Shown here: piece after piece, positions 8,511 to 16,512 of the stretch | Layout: every line of letters starts with the position of its first letter | How positions within the stretch are numbered: the first letter of the stretch is position 1 | Source: Streptomyces cylindrosporus | GTDB lineage: Bacteria > Actinomycetota > Actinomycetes > Streptomycetales > Streptomycetaceae | Assembly: GCF_022698165.1 (NCBI RefSeq) | Contig: NZ_JALDAY010000001.1 | Span: 124,001 to 188,000 of the forward strand | DNA: 64,000 nucleotides | Direction of reading: 5' to 3' | Notes under the pieces: model-generated | The model's database searches: none | Told to the model about the DNA's origin: nothing | Seen by the model: the letters and a program-made list of their open reading frames with translations, nothing else | Translations under genes and position numbers: made by a program

Positions 8511-9323
8511 TTATGGCTCGCTCTCGGAGATCGCACAGACGCGGTAGTCGACGTTCTGCTCCTCCAGGTCCCGCAGGTCCGCCGCCGACGCCCCGTCGTC
8601 GACGAGGAGCAGGTCGAAGCGGGAGAGCGGGACGACCCGGTGCAGGGCGGTCCGGGCGAGCTTGGTGTGGTCGATCAGCAGCACGCTGCGGGCGGCCGCG
8701 TCGAGCATCGCCCGCTTCACCGACACGATGTGCTGCTCCTGGTGGTACGCATAGCCCCCGCGCACGGCCGACGTCGACGCGAAGCACACGTCCACCCGCA
8801 GCTGCTCGATCGCCTCGACGCAGGAGACGCCCAGGAAGGACGAGTGCAGCGGGTCGTAGTCGCCGCCGAGGGCGATCAGATGGATGCCCCGCTGATCGGC
8901 GAGGAGGTTGATGGCCTCCAGGAAGTTGGTGACGACCGTCAGCGGCGTCACGTCACCGAGCCGCAGCCGCCGCGCTATCTCCAGCGCAGTGGTCGAGTCA
9001 TCCAGCATGACCGCCATGCCGGGCTCAATGAGCTTCAGGGCCTCCTCGGCGACGGCGGCCTTCTCGGCCCGCATGGTCTTCAGCCGGTACTGGACGTTGG
9101 ACTCGAACACGCCGGACGGCTGCGCGGTCACCCCGCCCCTGAACTTCCGTACGATCCCCCGCCGTTCGAGCTCGTCGAGATCCCGGTGCACGGTCATCAG
9201 GCTCACCCCGAACCGCTCGGCGAGCTCCGCCGCGGTCGCCGAACCGTCGGCCAGCACCCTCTCGGCCATGGCGGCCCGACGGACCGCGGGCCCCTGCTGC
9301 ACACCGCCACCGCTGCTGCTCAT
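8511..9323 (-). CDS. DeoR/GlpR-family transcriptional regulator
   Basis: A 270-residue repressor with an N-terminal HTH (AELAERFGVSLMTVHRDLDELERRG) and the DeoR C-terminal sensor domain, which has an isomerase-like fold and binds phosphorylated sugars (VMLDDSTTALEIARRL, VLLIDHTKLARTAL). First gene of the reverse operon with the dehydrogenase and FGGY kinase, and divergent from a second FGGY kinase at 9446. It is therefore the likely regulator of both transcripts. The start at 9323 was chosen because the upstream residues to 9398 overlap the promoter region and look non-coding. Confidence 0.88.
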   Translation of the reverse strand: MSSSGGGVQQGPAVRRAAMAERVLADGSATAAELAERFGVSLMTVHRDLDELERRGIVRKFRGGVTAQPSGVFESNVQYRLKTMRAEKAAVAEEALKLIEPGMAVMLDDSTTALEIARRLRLGDVTPLTVVTNFLEAINLLADQRGIHLIALGGDYDPLHSSFLGVSCVEAIEQLRVDVCFASTSAVRGGYAYHQEQHIVSVKRAMLDAAARSVLLIDHTKLARTALHRVVPLSRFDLLLVDDGASAADLRDLEEQNVDYRVCAISESEP

Positions 9324-9353
9324 CGTGTGGCCGAGGGTGTAACGGCGGAAGTT

Positions 9354-9393
9354 GCGAGTCAATCCCTCGCGCAAGCGAAATCCGCGAGTCAAT
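9354..9393. promoter_or_regulatory. Candidate DeoR operator: direct repeats in the divergent promoter
   Basis: The 10-mer GCGAGTCAAT occurs at 9354-9363 and again at 9384-9393, exactly 30 bp apart (about three helix turns), in the 122-bp space between the DeoR gene and the second FGGY kinase. Direct repeats in a divergent promoter are typical DeoR-family operators. A short inverted repeat CAGTG/CACTG (9400-9404, 9417-9421) follows. Confidence 0.55.
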
Positions 9394-9445
9394 ATCAATC
9401 AGTGCTGTGAAGTTCTCACTGTCGACCGATACCCGGGAGGCGCGG

Positions 9446-10948
9446 ATGCCGGACGAGCTAGAGACGTATCTGGGCATCGACCTGGGCACCCAGAGCGTCC
9501 GAGCACTGCTGGTCACGGCCGACGGAACGGTCCTGGGCCGCGGCTCGGCCCCCCTCACCGGCCGCCGGGAGGGGAACCGCCACGAGCAGGACCCGGGGGA
9601 CTGGTGGGCCGGGGTGTGCACGGCGTCCCGCCAGGCACTGAAGGGACCGCACCGCCCGCGGGGCCTGGCGGTGTGCGGCACCTCCGGAACCATCCTCCTG
9701 ACGGACAAAACAGGCCACCCAAGAAGCCCCGCCCTCATGTACGACGACGGACGCGCCGCGGACGAGGCAGCACAGGCACGAGGAGCGGGCCTACGGGTAC
9801 AGAACACATGGGCGCTGCCGAAGGCACTGTGGCTGATGGCAAAGTACGCCCCCACCCGCCACCACTCCCACCACCCCCATCTCCACCTGGCCCGCCCGAC
9901 TCCCTTCCGCCTGGCCCACCAGCCCGACCTGATCGTCACCCGCCTCACCGGCGAGGTCCCGCCCACCGACTCCAGCCACGCCCTCAAGACCGGCTACGAC
10001 CTGGAGCAGGACACCTGGCCCTACGAATCCCTCGCCGAACTCGGCCTGCCCGACGGCCTGTTGCCCGACGTGGTACGCCCCGGCACCCCCCTGGGCGAGG
10101 TCTCCCCGGAGGCCGCCGAGGCGACCGGCATCCCGGCCCGCACCCCGGTCGTCGCCGGCATGACCGACGGCTGCGCGGCCCAGATCGCCTCGGCGGCCCT
10201 GCGCCCCGGCTCCTGGAACTCCGTACTCGGCACGACCCTCGTCCTCAAGGGCGCCGCCACCGCCCCCGTCCACGACCCCACCGGCGTGGTCTACAACCAC
10301 CGTGCCCCGGACGGCAGTTGGCTGCCGGGCGGGGCCTCCGGCGTGGGCGCCGGCGTACTGACCGCGGCCTTCGGGAGCGCCGACCCGACAACCATGGACG
10401 CACGGGCGGCGTCCTACGAGCCGTCCGGCGCGGTGGCGTACCCCCTCCTCTCCCGCGGCGAACGCTTCCCCTTCAACGCGCCGACCGCCTCCGCCCTCCT
10501 CCTGGGCGAGACAGCCAACGACGCCGACCTGTGGGCCGCCCTCCTCCAGGGCGTCGCCTTCGCCGAACGCCTCTGCCTGGACTACCTCCACCACCTGGGC
10601 GCCCCCCTGGACGGCCCCCTCACCTTCACCGGCGGGGCGGCCCGCAGCGAGTACTGGAACCAACTCCGAGCGGACATCCTCGCCCGAGAGGCCCGCGTAC
10701 CGGAACAAACCGACCCCGCCCTGGGCATGGCGGCCCTGGCGGCCCACGGAACCGGGGCGGGCCCCCTCCCCGAGGTGGCCGAACGCATGGTCCGCATCAC
10801 CACCACCCTCACCCCCGACCCCCACCGCACCGCCCGCTTCGCGGAGCCGTACGCCCGCCTGATCGACGAACTGACGACCCGCGGCTGGCTACCACCCCCC
10901 GTGGCGACCCACGCACACGCCCGCCTGAGCCGTGACACCACAACGTGA
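9446..10948 (+). CDS. FGGY-family carbohydrate kinase (second, divergent)
   Basis: A 500-residue FGGY kinase, xylulokinase-like in layout. The N-terminal motif is YLGIDLGTQSVRALLVTADG, and the C-terminal motif is LTFTGGAARSEYWNQLRADILAREAR. I chose the ATG at 9446 because GGGAGG lies 5 nt upstream; the ATG at 9407 would place the start in the operator region. It diverges from the DeoR operon that carries the other FGGY kinase, so the locus has two kinases of different subfamilies, perhaps for two substrates or two steps. The DNA near 9700-9900 is unusually rich in CCACCC-type runs, encoding a His-rich loop (residues about 143-158). Confidence 0.85.
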   Translation: MPDELETYLGIDLGTQSVRALLVTADGTVLGRGSAPLTGRREGNRHEQDPGDWWAGVCTASRQALKGPHRPRGLAVCGTSGTILLTDKTGHPRSPALMYDDGRAADEAAQARGAGLRVQNTWALPKALWLMAKYAPTRHHSHHPHLHLARPTPFRLAHQPDLIVTRLTGEVPPTDSSHALKTGYDLEQDTWPYESLAELGLPDGLLPDVVRPGTPLGEVSPEAAEATGIPARTPVVAGMTDGCAAQIASAALRPGSWNSVLGTTLVLKGAATAPVHDPTGVVYNHRAPDGSWLPGGASGVGAGVLTAAFGSADPTTMDARAASYEPSGAVAYPLLSRGERFPFNAPTASALLLGETANDADLWAALLQGVAFAERLCLDYLHHLGAPLDGPLTFTGGAARSEYWNQLRADILAREARVPEQTDPALGMAALAAHGTGAGPLPEVAERMVRITTTLTPDPHRTARFAEPYARLIDELTTRGWLPPPVATHAHARLSRDTTT

Positions 10949-11000
10949 CCACAGCCACCGCCACCGTGGCCGTGGCCGCGGCCGCCCACGCACGGGAGCG

Positions 11001-11108
11001 GGTCGGGGCGGTACGGCGCAACCCGCCGCGTACATGGCATTCGCGCAGGCCCACCCCTCCAAGAAGCACCAACCCCGTGGGCGGCGGGTTCGCCGTACCG
11101 CCCCGACC
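11001..11108. repeat. Long inverted repeat (28 bp arms) upstream of the phosphatase gene
   Basis: The arms at 11001-11029 and 11081-11108 are complementary over 28 bp apart from a single bulged base; the loop is 51 nt. It fills most of the 187-bp gap between the FGGY kinase and the histidine phosphatase. It may be a terminator for the kinase, a 5' leader structure for the phosphatase, or a small mobile repeat. Confidence 0.75.
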
Positions 11109-11135
11109 CCGACCCACCCACGAACGGACCGCGCG

Positions 11136-11768
11136 ATGAGCACCACCACGACCACCCTCCTCCTGGCCCGCCACGGCGAGACCGTCTGGCACGCCGAGAA
11201 CCGCTACGCCGGAGCGAGCGACGTCCCCCTCACCGACACGGGCAGAGCCCAGGCCGAGGCACTCGGCCGCTGGGCGGCCACCCACCCGGTCGACGCCATC
11301 TGGACCTCCCCCCTCTCCCGCGCGGTCATCACCGCCGAGCCCGCCTGCCACGCCCTCGCCCTCACCCCGCACCGCGAACCCGACCTCCGCGAATGCGACT
11401 TCGGCGCCCTGGAAGGCCGTACCCTCGCCGAATTCGCCGCCGAGAACCCGCACGCGGCCCACGCCTTCCGCGAGGACCCCGTGGCCAACCCCTTCCCCGG
11501 CGCCGAGAACCCACTGACCGCCGCCGCCCGCGGCGAAGCCGCGCTGCGCCGCATCGCCGCCGCCCACCCCGGCCGACGCGTCCTCGTCGTCGCCCACAAC
11601 ACCCTGCTCCGCCTGGTGCTGTGCACACTCCTCCACATCCCGCCCGCCCACTACCGCAGGGTGTTCCCCCGGTTGCGCAACGCGGCCATCAGCGAACTCA
11701 CCGTGAACGACGACGGTTTCGCCGCACTTCTCTCCCTCAATGTGCCGTGCGAGCCCGACCTCCCGTAG
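11136..11768 (+). CDS. Histidine phosphatase family protein (phosphoglycerate mutase-like)
   Basis: A 210-residue branch-1 histidine phosphatase. The phosphohistidine motif LLARHGETVWH is at about residues 9-19, with a second catalytic His in VLVVAHNTLLRL. Similar enzymes dephosphorylate small sugar phosphates or nucleotides; the substrate here is unknown, although the adjacent sugar-kinase locus suggests a phosphorylated sugar. The ATG at 11136 gives a clean start (MSTTTTTLLLARHG). It lies 12 nt upstream of the methyltransferase gene and could share a transcript with it. Confidence 0.85.
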   Translation: MSTTTTTLLLARHGETVWHAENRYAGASDVPLTDTGRAQAEALGRWAATHPVDAIWTSPLSRAVITAEPACHALALTPHREPDLRECDFGALEGRTLAEFAAENPHAAHAFREDPVANPFPGAENPLTAAARGEAALRRIAAAHPGRRVLVVAHNTLLRLVLCTLLHIPPAHYRRVFPRLRNAAISELTVNDDGFAALLSLNVPCEPDLP

Positions 11769-11780
11769 CACCATGGGCAC

Positions 11781-12557
11781 ATGACGGAGATCGACACCTC
11801 GGTACCCCACTCGGCCCGCATCTGGAACTACTGGCTGGGCGGCAAGGACAACTACCCCGTGGACGAGGCGGCCGGCGACGCCTACACCGCCGTCTTCCCC
11901 GGCATCGTCACCATCGCCCGCGCCAGCCGCGCCTTCCTCGGGCGCAGCATCCGGTACCTGGTGGAGGAGGCGGGCGTACGGCAGTTCCTGGACGTCGGCA
12001 CCGGCCTGCCCACCGTCGACAACACCCACGAGGTCGCCCAGCGCAGCGCCCCCGAGGCGAAGATCGTCTACGTCGACAACGACCCGCTGGTCCTGGCCCA
12101 TGCCCGCGCCCTGCTCACGTCCACGCCGGAGGGCGTGACGGCGTACGAGGACCTGAACCTGTACGACCCGGACGCCATCCTCGCGGCGGCCGCGAAGACG
12201 CTGGACCTCACACAGCCGACGGCCCTGATCCTCAGCGGCATCCTCGGCCACGTGGCCGACTACGACAAGGCCCGCTCCCTGGTCCGCAGCCTGGTCGCGG
12301 GCCTGCCCTCGGGCAGCTACCTCTCCGTCAACGACGGCTCCCGCGGCACCGACCAGGCCTACGAACAGGCGCAGGACGCGTACAACGAGACGGGCGCGGT
12401 GCCGTACTTCCTGCGCCCGGTGGACCAGATCACGGCGTACTTCGACGGCCTGGACCTGGTGGAACCGGGCGTGGTCTCGGTCCCCCTGTGGCGCCCGGCA
12501 CCCGGCGCGGACACAACCCCGATCGGCCAGCACGGCGGCCTGGCCCGCAAGCCCTAG
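11781..12557 (+). CDS. SAM-dependent methyltransferase, DUF574 (Methyltransf_19) family
   Basis: A 258-residue protein of the actinobacteria-rich S-adenosylmethionine methyltransferase family. It opens with the signature VPHSARIWNYWLGGKDNYPVD; the SAM motif I is FLDVGTGLPT, and the acidic VYVDNDP ends strand 2. A later core strand reads ALILSGILGHV. Substrates of the family are largely unknown. It lies 12 nt after the histidine phosphatase and is followed by a clear terminator, closing a two-gene unit. Confidence 0.85.
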   Translation: MTEIDTSVPHSARIWNYWLGGKDNYPVDEAAGDAYTAVFPGIVTIARASRAFLGRSIRYLVEEAGVRQFLDVGTGLPTVDNTHEVAQRSAPEAKIVYVDNDPLVLAHARALLTSTPEGVTAYEDLNLYDPDAILAAAAKTLDLTQPTALILSGILGHVADYDKARSLVRSLVAGLPSGSYLSVNDGSRGTDQAYEQAQDAYNETGAVPYFLRPVDQITAYFDGLDLVEPGVVSVPLWRPAPGADTTPIGQHGGLARKP

Positions 12558-12584
12558 CCCCTTGCAAAGGAAGCCCCTGTCACA

Positions 12585-12621
12585 GGAAGCCCCCGAGAGT
12601 CACGTCCTCCCGGGGGCTTCC
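12585..12621. terminator. Stem-loop terminator between the methyltransferase and sodF
   Basis: Perfect 11-bp inverted repeat GGAAGCCCCCG/CGGGGGCTTCC (12585-12595 and 12611-12621) with a 15-nt loop, 28 bp past the methyltransferase stop and between convergent genes. Confidence 0.75.
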
Positions 12622-12686
12622 GTCATTCCGCCCGCCCGGCGAAGGTTGAGAAGACGATCACGAGGCAGGACGCTTTCGTCGCCTGC

Positions 12687-13334
12687 TCAAGGAGCGAGCA
12701 GCAACGCATCCCCCCGGGACTTGGCGGCGGCGTAACGACGGGCCACGTCCTGCCAGTTGACGACGGCCCACATGGCCTCGATGAAGTCGACCTTCTGATT
12801 CCGGTACTGCAGATAGAAGGCGTGCTCCCAGGCGTCGAACACGAGAATCGGGGTGGAGCCCTGCCCCACGTTCCCCTGATGGTCGTAGACCTGCTCGACG
12901 ATCAGCCGCCCACTCAGCGGCTCATACGCAAGCACACCCCACCCCGACCCCTGCGTGGTCGCGGCGGCCTTCGACAACTGCGCCTTGAACCCGCCGAACG
13001 ACCCGAACGACTCGGCGATGGCGTCGGCCAGCTCCCCGACCCCGTCCACCGCCAGCGGCTCCCCGCCACCGTCCCCGCCCCCGGCCATGTTCTGCCAGTA
13101 GATGCTGTGCAGGATGTGCCCGGACAGATGAAAGGCGAGGCTCTTCTCCAGCCCGTTGACGGCCCCCCAGCTCTCCTTGTCCCGAGCCTCCGCCAACTGC
13201 TCCAGCGTGTCGTTGGCGCCCTTCACATAAGCGGCGTGGTGCTTGTCGTGGTGCAGCTCGATGATCTCGGCGCTGATCACGGGGGTCAGCGCGGAGTAGT
13301 CGTACGGCAGGTCAGGCAGCGTGTAGACGGGCAT
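12687..13334 (-). CDS. sodF: Superoxide dismutase, Fe/Mn family
   Basis: A 215-residue cytosolic superoxide dismutase. The metal ligands are visible as H28 (ELHHDKHH), H76 (GHILHSIYW) and D167/H171 ([13 protein letters not shown]). Fe versus Mn cannot be settled from sequence, but in Streptomyces this type is the iron enzyme SodF. It is normally made when nickel is scarce, while NiSOD (sodN) is used when nickel is present. The ATG at 13334 has GAGGGGAT upstream. A Nur-type operator at 13357-13373 fits nickel repression. No sodN is seen in this window. Confidence 0.92.
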   Translation of the reverse strand: MPVYTLPDLPYDYSALTPVISAEIIELHHDKHHAAYVKGANDTLEQLAEARDKESWGAVNGLEKSLAFHLSGHILHSIYWQNMAGGGDGGGEPLAVDGVGELADAIAESFGSFGGFKAQLSKAAATTQGSGWGVLAYEPLSGRLIVEQVYDHQGNVGQGSTPILVFDAWEHAFYLQYRNQKVDFIEAMWAVVNWQDVARRYAAAKSRGDALLLAP

Positions 13335-13356
13335 GACGTATCCCCTCAAGCTCTTA

Positions 13357-13373
13357 TTGCGAATAACTCGCAA
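13357..13373 (-). promoter_or_regulatory. Candidate Nur box (nickel-responsive repressor operator) of sodF
   Basis: TTGCGA-N5-TCGCAA, a perfect 6-bp inverted repeat with a 5-bp spacer, centred about 31 bp upstream of the sodF start. It closely fits the TTGCAA-N5-TTGCAA type site I recall for the Streptomyces Fur-family regulator Nur. Binding is inferred. Confidence 0.65.
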
Positions 13374-13421
13374 CAGCAACCTACCAGCAACTACTCCCGC
13401 GCAAACCCCCAGGGCCGGTGA

Positions 13422-14318
13422 CTACGCGGCCACGGTCGTGTAGTGCGAGGCGTCGCCCTCGATGGAGTAGCTCTCCTTGCCCTCGATGCCGACCGGGATG
13501 TCACCGGCGACGGTCACCCGGTGCAGGCGGCGCGGCAGACCGTCGTAGTTGTCGACGGCGTAGTGCTGGGTGATGCGGTTGTCGAACAGGACGAGCTGGT
13601 TCTCCGACCAGCGGTGGCGCAGGACGTTCTCCGGCCGGGTCACGTACGCCTGCAGCAGGTCGAGGATCTTCCGGGACTCGCCCGGCGACAGCCCGACGAT
13701 CCGCTGCGCGAACCCGCCGATGAACAGCCCGCGTTCACCGGTCAGCGGGTGCACGCGCACCACCGGGTGGACCGTGCGGTACTTGATGGACGTGAACTGG
13801 GCGCGCTGGGCGGCCTGTTCCTCGTCGACCTCCTCCTCCGGTACGGCGTAGTCGTAGTCGTTGGTGTGCTCGGCCCACAGCGTGTCCGCCAACGAGCGCA
13901 GGGACTGGGGCAGTTGGCGGTAGGCGGCGGCCGAGCTGGCGATCAGGGTCTCGCCGCCGTACGGCGGGATCGTGATCGAGCGCAGGGTGCTGGCCTGCGG
14001 CGGGTTGAGGACGAAGGTGACGTCGGTGTGCCAGTGGTTGGCGGCCCGGCCGCGCTCGCTGTCGACAGGCAGCACATTGGGGACGCCGTCGACGGAGGAG
14101 ACCGTCGGGTGGGCGGTGGTGACGTCGCCGAAGTGGCGGACGAAGGCCTGCTGGGACGCGTCGTCCAGGTCGACGTCGTCGAAGACGAGCGCCTTGTGGA
14201 CGTTGAGCGCCTCGCGGATCGCGGCGGCGGTCTCCTCGCCGAGCGGCTGGGAGATGTCGACGCCCGAGACGCGGGCGCCGATGTTCGCGGTGACCTTCTG
14301 GATCTCGATGCCGGACAT
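13422..14318 (-). CDS. TauD/TfdA-family 2-oxoglutarate/Fe(II) dioxygenase
   Basis: A 298-residue dioxygenase that hydroxylates a sulfonate or sulfate ester next to the sulfur group, releasing sulfite or sulfate. The iron triad is H97-x-D99 (NHWHTDV) and H252 (TQHYAVDNY); R267 (LHRVT) should bind 2-oxoglutarate. It follows the flavin monooxygenase by 12 nt and is the last gene of the ssuACB-monooxygenase operon. That context points to organosulfur use as sulfur source; taurine, alkanesulfonate and alkyl sulfate cannot be told apart here. No cofactor residue is missing. Confidence 0.87.
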   Translation of the reverse strand: MSGIEIQKVTANIGARVSGVDISQPLGEETAAAIREALNVHKALVFDDVDLDDASQQAFVRHFGDVTTAHPTVSSVDGVPNVLPVDSERGRAANHWHTDVTFVLNPPQASTLRSITIPPYGGETLIASSAAAYRQLPQSLRSLADTLWAEHTNDYDYAVPEEEVDEEQAAQRAQFTSIKYRTVHPVVRVHPLTGERGLFIGGFAQRIVGLSPGESRKILDLLQAYVTRPENVLRHRWSENQLVLFDNRITQHYAVDNYDGLPRRLHRVTVAGDIPVGIEGKESYSIEGDASHYTTVAA

Positions 14319-14330
14319 GTGCGGGTCCTT

Positions 14331-15671
14331 TCAGACGAGGGCGTTTTCCCGGGGTGCGTACTGGTTGGCGGGGCGGGGGAGGCCGTAGCGCTCCCGCAGG
14401 GTCTGGCGGGGGCCGTACTCCGTGCGCAGCAGACCCCGGCGGCGCAGGATCGGCACGACCTGGTCGACGAAGGTCTCCAGGCCCGAGGGGAGCACGGCGG
14501 GCATGATGTTGAAGCCGTCGGCGGCGCCCTGGGCGAACCAGGTCCCGATGGCGTCGGCGACCTGCTCGGGCGTACCGGCGAAGGTGAGATGACCGCGCCC
14601 GCCGCCGAGCCGCCCGATCAACCGCCGGACGGTGAGGCGCTCGCGCCGGGCCAGCTCCACGATCAGCGTGTACCGGCTCCTGGCGCCCTCGATGGCGCTC
14701 TCGGGCGGCAGCTCGGAGGGCAGCTCGGCGTCCAACTCCAGCGTCCCCTCCGGGAGTTGCAGCAGCCGTTCCAGATTGGCCACCCCGTGCCGGTGCACGA
14801 TGTGGTCCTCCAGCACCTGCTCGTTCGCCCGCGCCTCGGCCTCGGTCGACCCGACGACCGGCACGATCCCGGGCAGCACCTTGATGTGCTCGGGGTCGCG
14901 CCCGGCCGCCGCCGTACGGGACTTGAGGTCGGCGTAGAAGGCCTGCGCGTCGGCGAGGGTCTGCTGGGCGGTGAAGACGGCCTCCGCGTACCGGGCGGCG
15001 AAGTTCTTGCCGTCCTCGCTGGAGCCCGCCTGCACGAGCAGCGGGTAACCCTGCGGCGAGCGGGGCACGTTGAGGGCGCCCTCGACGCTGAAGTACGTGC
15101 CCCGGTGCCGGGGCGGGTGGATCTTCGTGTCGTCGCCCCAGACGCCGGTCTCCTTGTCGCCGAGGATCGCGTCGTCCTCCCAGCTGTCCCAGAGCTTGAG
15201 GGCGACGTCCAGGAACTCGCCGGCTCTGGCGTACCGCTCCGCGTGCGCGGGCTCGGCGTCGAGACCGAAGTTCCGGGCGGCCTCCGCGCCCGCCGTGGTG
15301 ACGATGTTCCAGCCGGCCCGGCCGCCGCTGATGATGTCCAGCGAGGCGAACTTGCGGGCCAGGTTGTAGGGGGAGTTGTAGGAGGTCGACGCGGTGGCGA
15401 TCAGGCCGATGTGCTCGGTGGCGGTCGCCAGCGCGGTCAGCAGCGTGAGCGGTTCGAGTGCGCCGGCGGGCCGCTGCGCGACACTGCCCCACAGCTGGGG
15501 CCCGTCGGCGAGGAACAGCGAGTCGAAGGTGCCGCGTTCGGCGGTCCGGGCGAGCCGCACGTAGTGACCGAGCTCGACATGGGCGTAGGGGTCGCTCTCG
15601 GGGAGCCGCCAAGAGGCTTCGTGGTGACCGGTGTTCATGAGGAAGGCGTTGAGGTGGAGCCGGCGGGTCAT
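14331..15671 (-). CDS. LLM-class flavin-dependent monooxygenase (NtaA/SnaA/DszA subfamily)
   Basis: A 446-residue FMNH2-dependent monooxygenase of the bacterial-luciferase superfamily. Its opening (RLHLNAFLMNTGHHEASWR), the ISGGRAGWNIVTT motif and the length set it with NtaA/SnaA/DszA rather than the shorter SsuD (about 380). Related enzymes desulfurise sulfonates or sulfones, using a separate flavin reductase, which is not encoded nearby. It lies downstream of ssuB, separated by a dispersed repeat with a hairpin (15707-15780), and 12 nt before the TauD-like gene. Role in organosulfur scavenging is inferred from context. Confidence 0.87.
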   Translation of the reverse strand: MTRRLHLNAFLMNTGHHEASWRLPESDPYAHVELGHYVRLARTAERGTFDSLFLADGPQLWGSVAQRPAGALEPLTLLTALATATEHIGLIATASTSYNSPYNLARKFASLDIISGGRAGWNIVTTAGAEAARNFGLDAEPAHAERYARAGEFLDVALKLWDSWEDDAILGDKETGVWGDDTKIHPPRHRGTYFSVEGALNVPRSPQGYPLLVQAGSSEDGKNFAARYAEAVFTAQQTLADAQAFYADLKSRTAAAGRDPEHIKVLPGIVPVVGSTEAEARANEQVLEDHIVHRHGVANLERLLQLPEGTLELDAELPSELPPESAIEGARSRYTLIVELARRERLTVRRLIGRLGGGRGHLTFAGTPEQVADAIGTWFAQGAADGFNIMPAVLPSGLETFVDQVVPILRRRGLLRTEYGPRQTLRERYGLPRPANQYAPRENALV

Positions 15672-15706
15672 GCGTGGTCCTTTGCTTGCGGGCGTGGGGG
15701 CGGGCC

Positions 15707-15780
15707 ACTCGGCCCGTCCGGCGTTCGAGGACGAGGCCGTTCAGGCCGAAGCGGGGGTCTGGGGGCGGCAGCCCCCACAG
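15707..15780. repeat. Dispersed Streptomyces-type intergenic repeat with hairpin
   Basis: The 115-bp gap between ssuB and the monooxygenase holds GGCCCGTCCGGCGTTCGAGG, a GGCC-TTCA-GGCC element and the hairpin TGGGGGC-GGCA-GCCCCCA (15760-15777). I recognise this arrangement as an element seen in many intergenic regions of Streptomyces genomes. Its presence inside an operon suggests an RNA-level effect such as partial termination or transcript stability. Confidence 0.6.
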
Positions 15781-15786
15781 GCGCGG

Positions 15787-16512
15787 TCACGAGGCGTCCT
15801 CCGTGACACCCAGCGCGGCCAGCAGCCGTTCCCGGTACTCGCCCAACAGGGGGTCCCGGTACGAGCGCGGATGCGGGCGGTCGATCGTCAGGTCCAGGCC
15901 GATGCGGCCCTGGTCCAGCATCAGCACCCGGTCGGCCAGCACGATCGCCTCGTCCACGTCGTGCGTGACCAGCAGCACGGACGGCTGGTGGGCCTTCCAC
16001 AGCTCCCGCAGCAGCGCGTGCATCCTGATCCGGGTCAGGGCGTCCAGCGCGCCGAACGGCTCGTCGGCCAGCAGGAGTTCGGGCTCGCGGACCAGCGACC
16101 GCGCGAGCGCCGCCCGCTGTGCCTCGCCGCCGGACAGCTCGCCCGGCCAGGCCCGCTCGCGCCCCTTCAGCCCGACCTCGGCGAGAGCCGCGCGCCCCTT
16201 CTCCTCGCCCCCGGTCCCCAGCAGTACGTTGTCCAGCACCCGCCGCCAGGGCAGCAGCCGGGAGTCCTGGAAGACGACCGACACCCGCTCCGGCGCGGTC
16301 AGCCGCCCGCTTCCGGTCACGTTGTGGTCCAGCCCCGCGACGGCCCGCAGCAGCGTGCTCTTGCCGGACCCGCTGTGCCCGAGGAGGGCCACGAACTGCC
16401 CGGCGGGGATGTCGAGGTCGATGCCGTCGAGGACCGTACGACCCTCGAACGACCGTGTAAGGCCCCGGATCCGGACGGCCGGCCGGGTCAGCTGCTCAGT
16501 GTGCGGCGCCAT
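15787..16512 (-). CDS. ssuB: Aliphatic sulfonate-type ABC transporter ATP-binding protein
   Basis: A 241-residue ABC ATPase of the SsuB/TauB type that powers sulfonate import. Walker A is GHSGSGKST (about residues 45-53), the signature is LSGGEAQRAALARSL, Walker B is LLLADEPFGALD, and the switch His is in LLVTHDVDEAI. The start overlaps the end of the permease gene by 25 bp, indicating translational coupling. The C-terminal tail (about 20 residues) matches SsuB length. Substrate range is inferred from the operon. Confidence 0.87.
   Translation of the reverse strand: MAPHTEQLTRPAVRIRGLTRSFEGRTVLDGIDLDIPAGQFVALLGHSGSGKSTLLRAVAGLDHNVTGSGRLTAPERVSVVFQDSRLLPWRRVLDNVLLGTGGEEKGRAALAEVGLKGRERAWPGELSGGEAQRAALARSLVREPELLLADEPFGALDALTRIRMHALLRELWKAHQPSVLLVTHDVDEAIVLADRVLMLDQGRIGLDLTIDRPHPRSYRDPLLGEYRERLLAALGVTEDAS

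Noticed and set aside
9407-9445. ATG at 9407 as start of the second FGGY kinase
   Set aside because: It lies next to the operator repeats without a ribosome site, while ATG 9446 has GGGAGG at proper spacing and gives the usual kinase opening.
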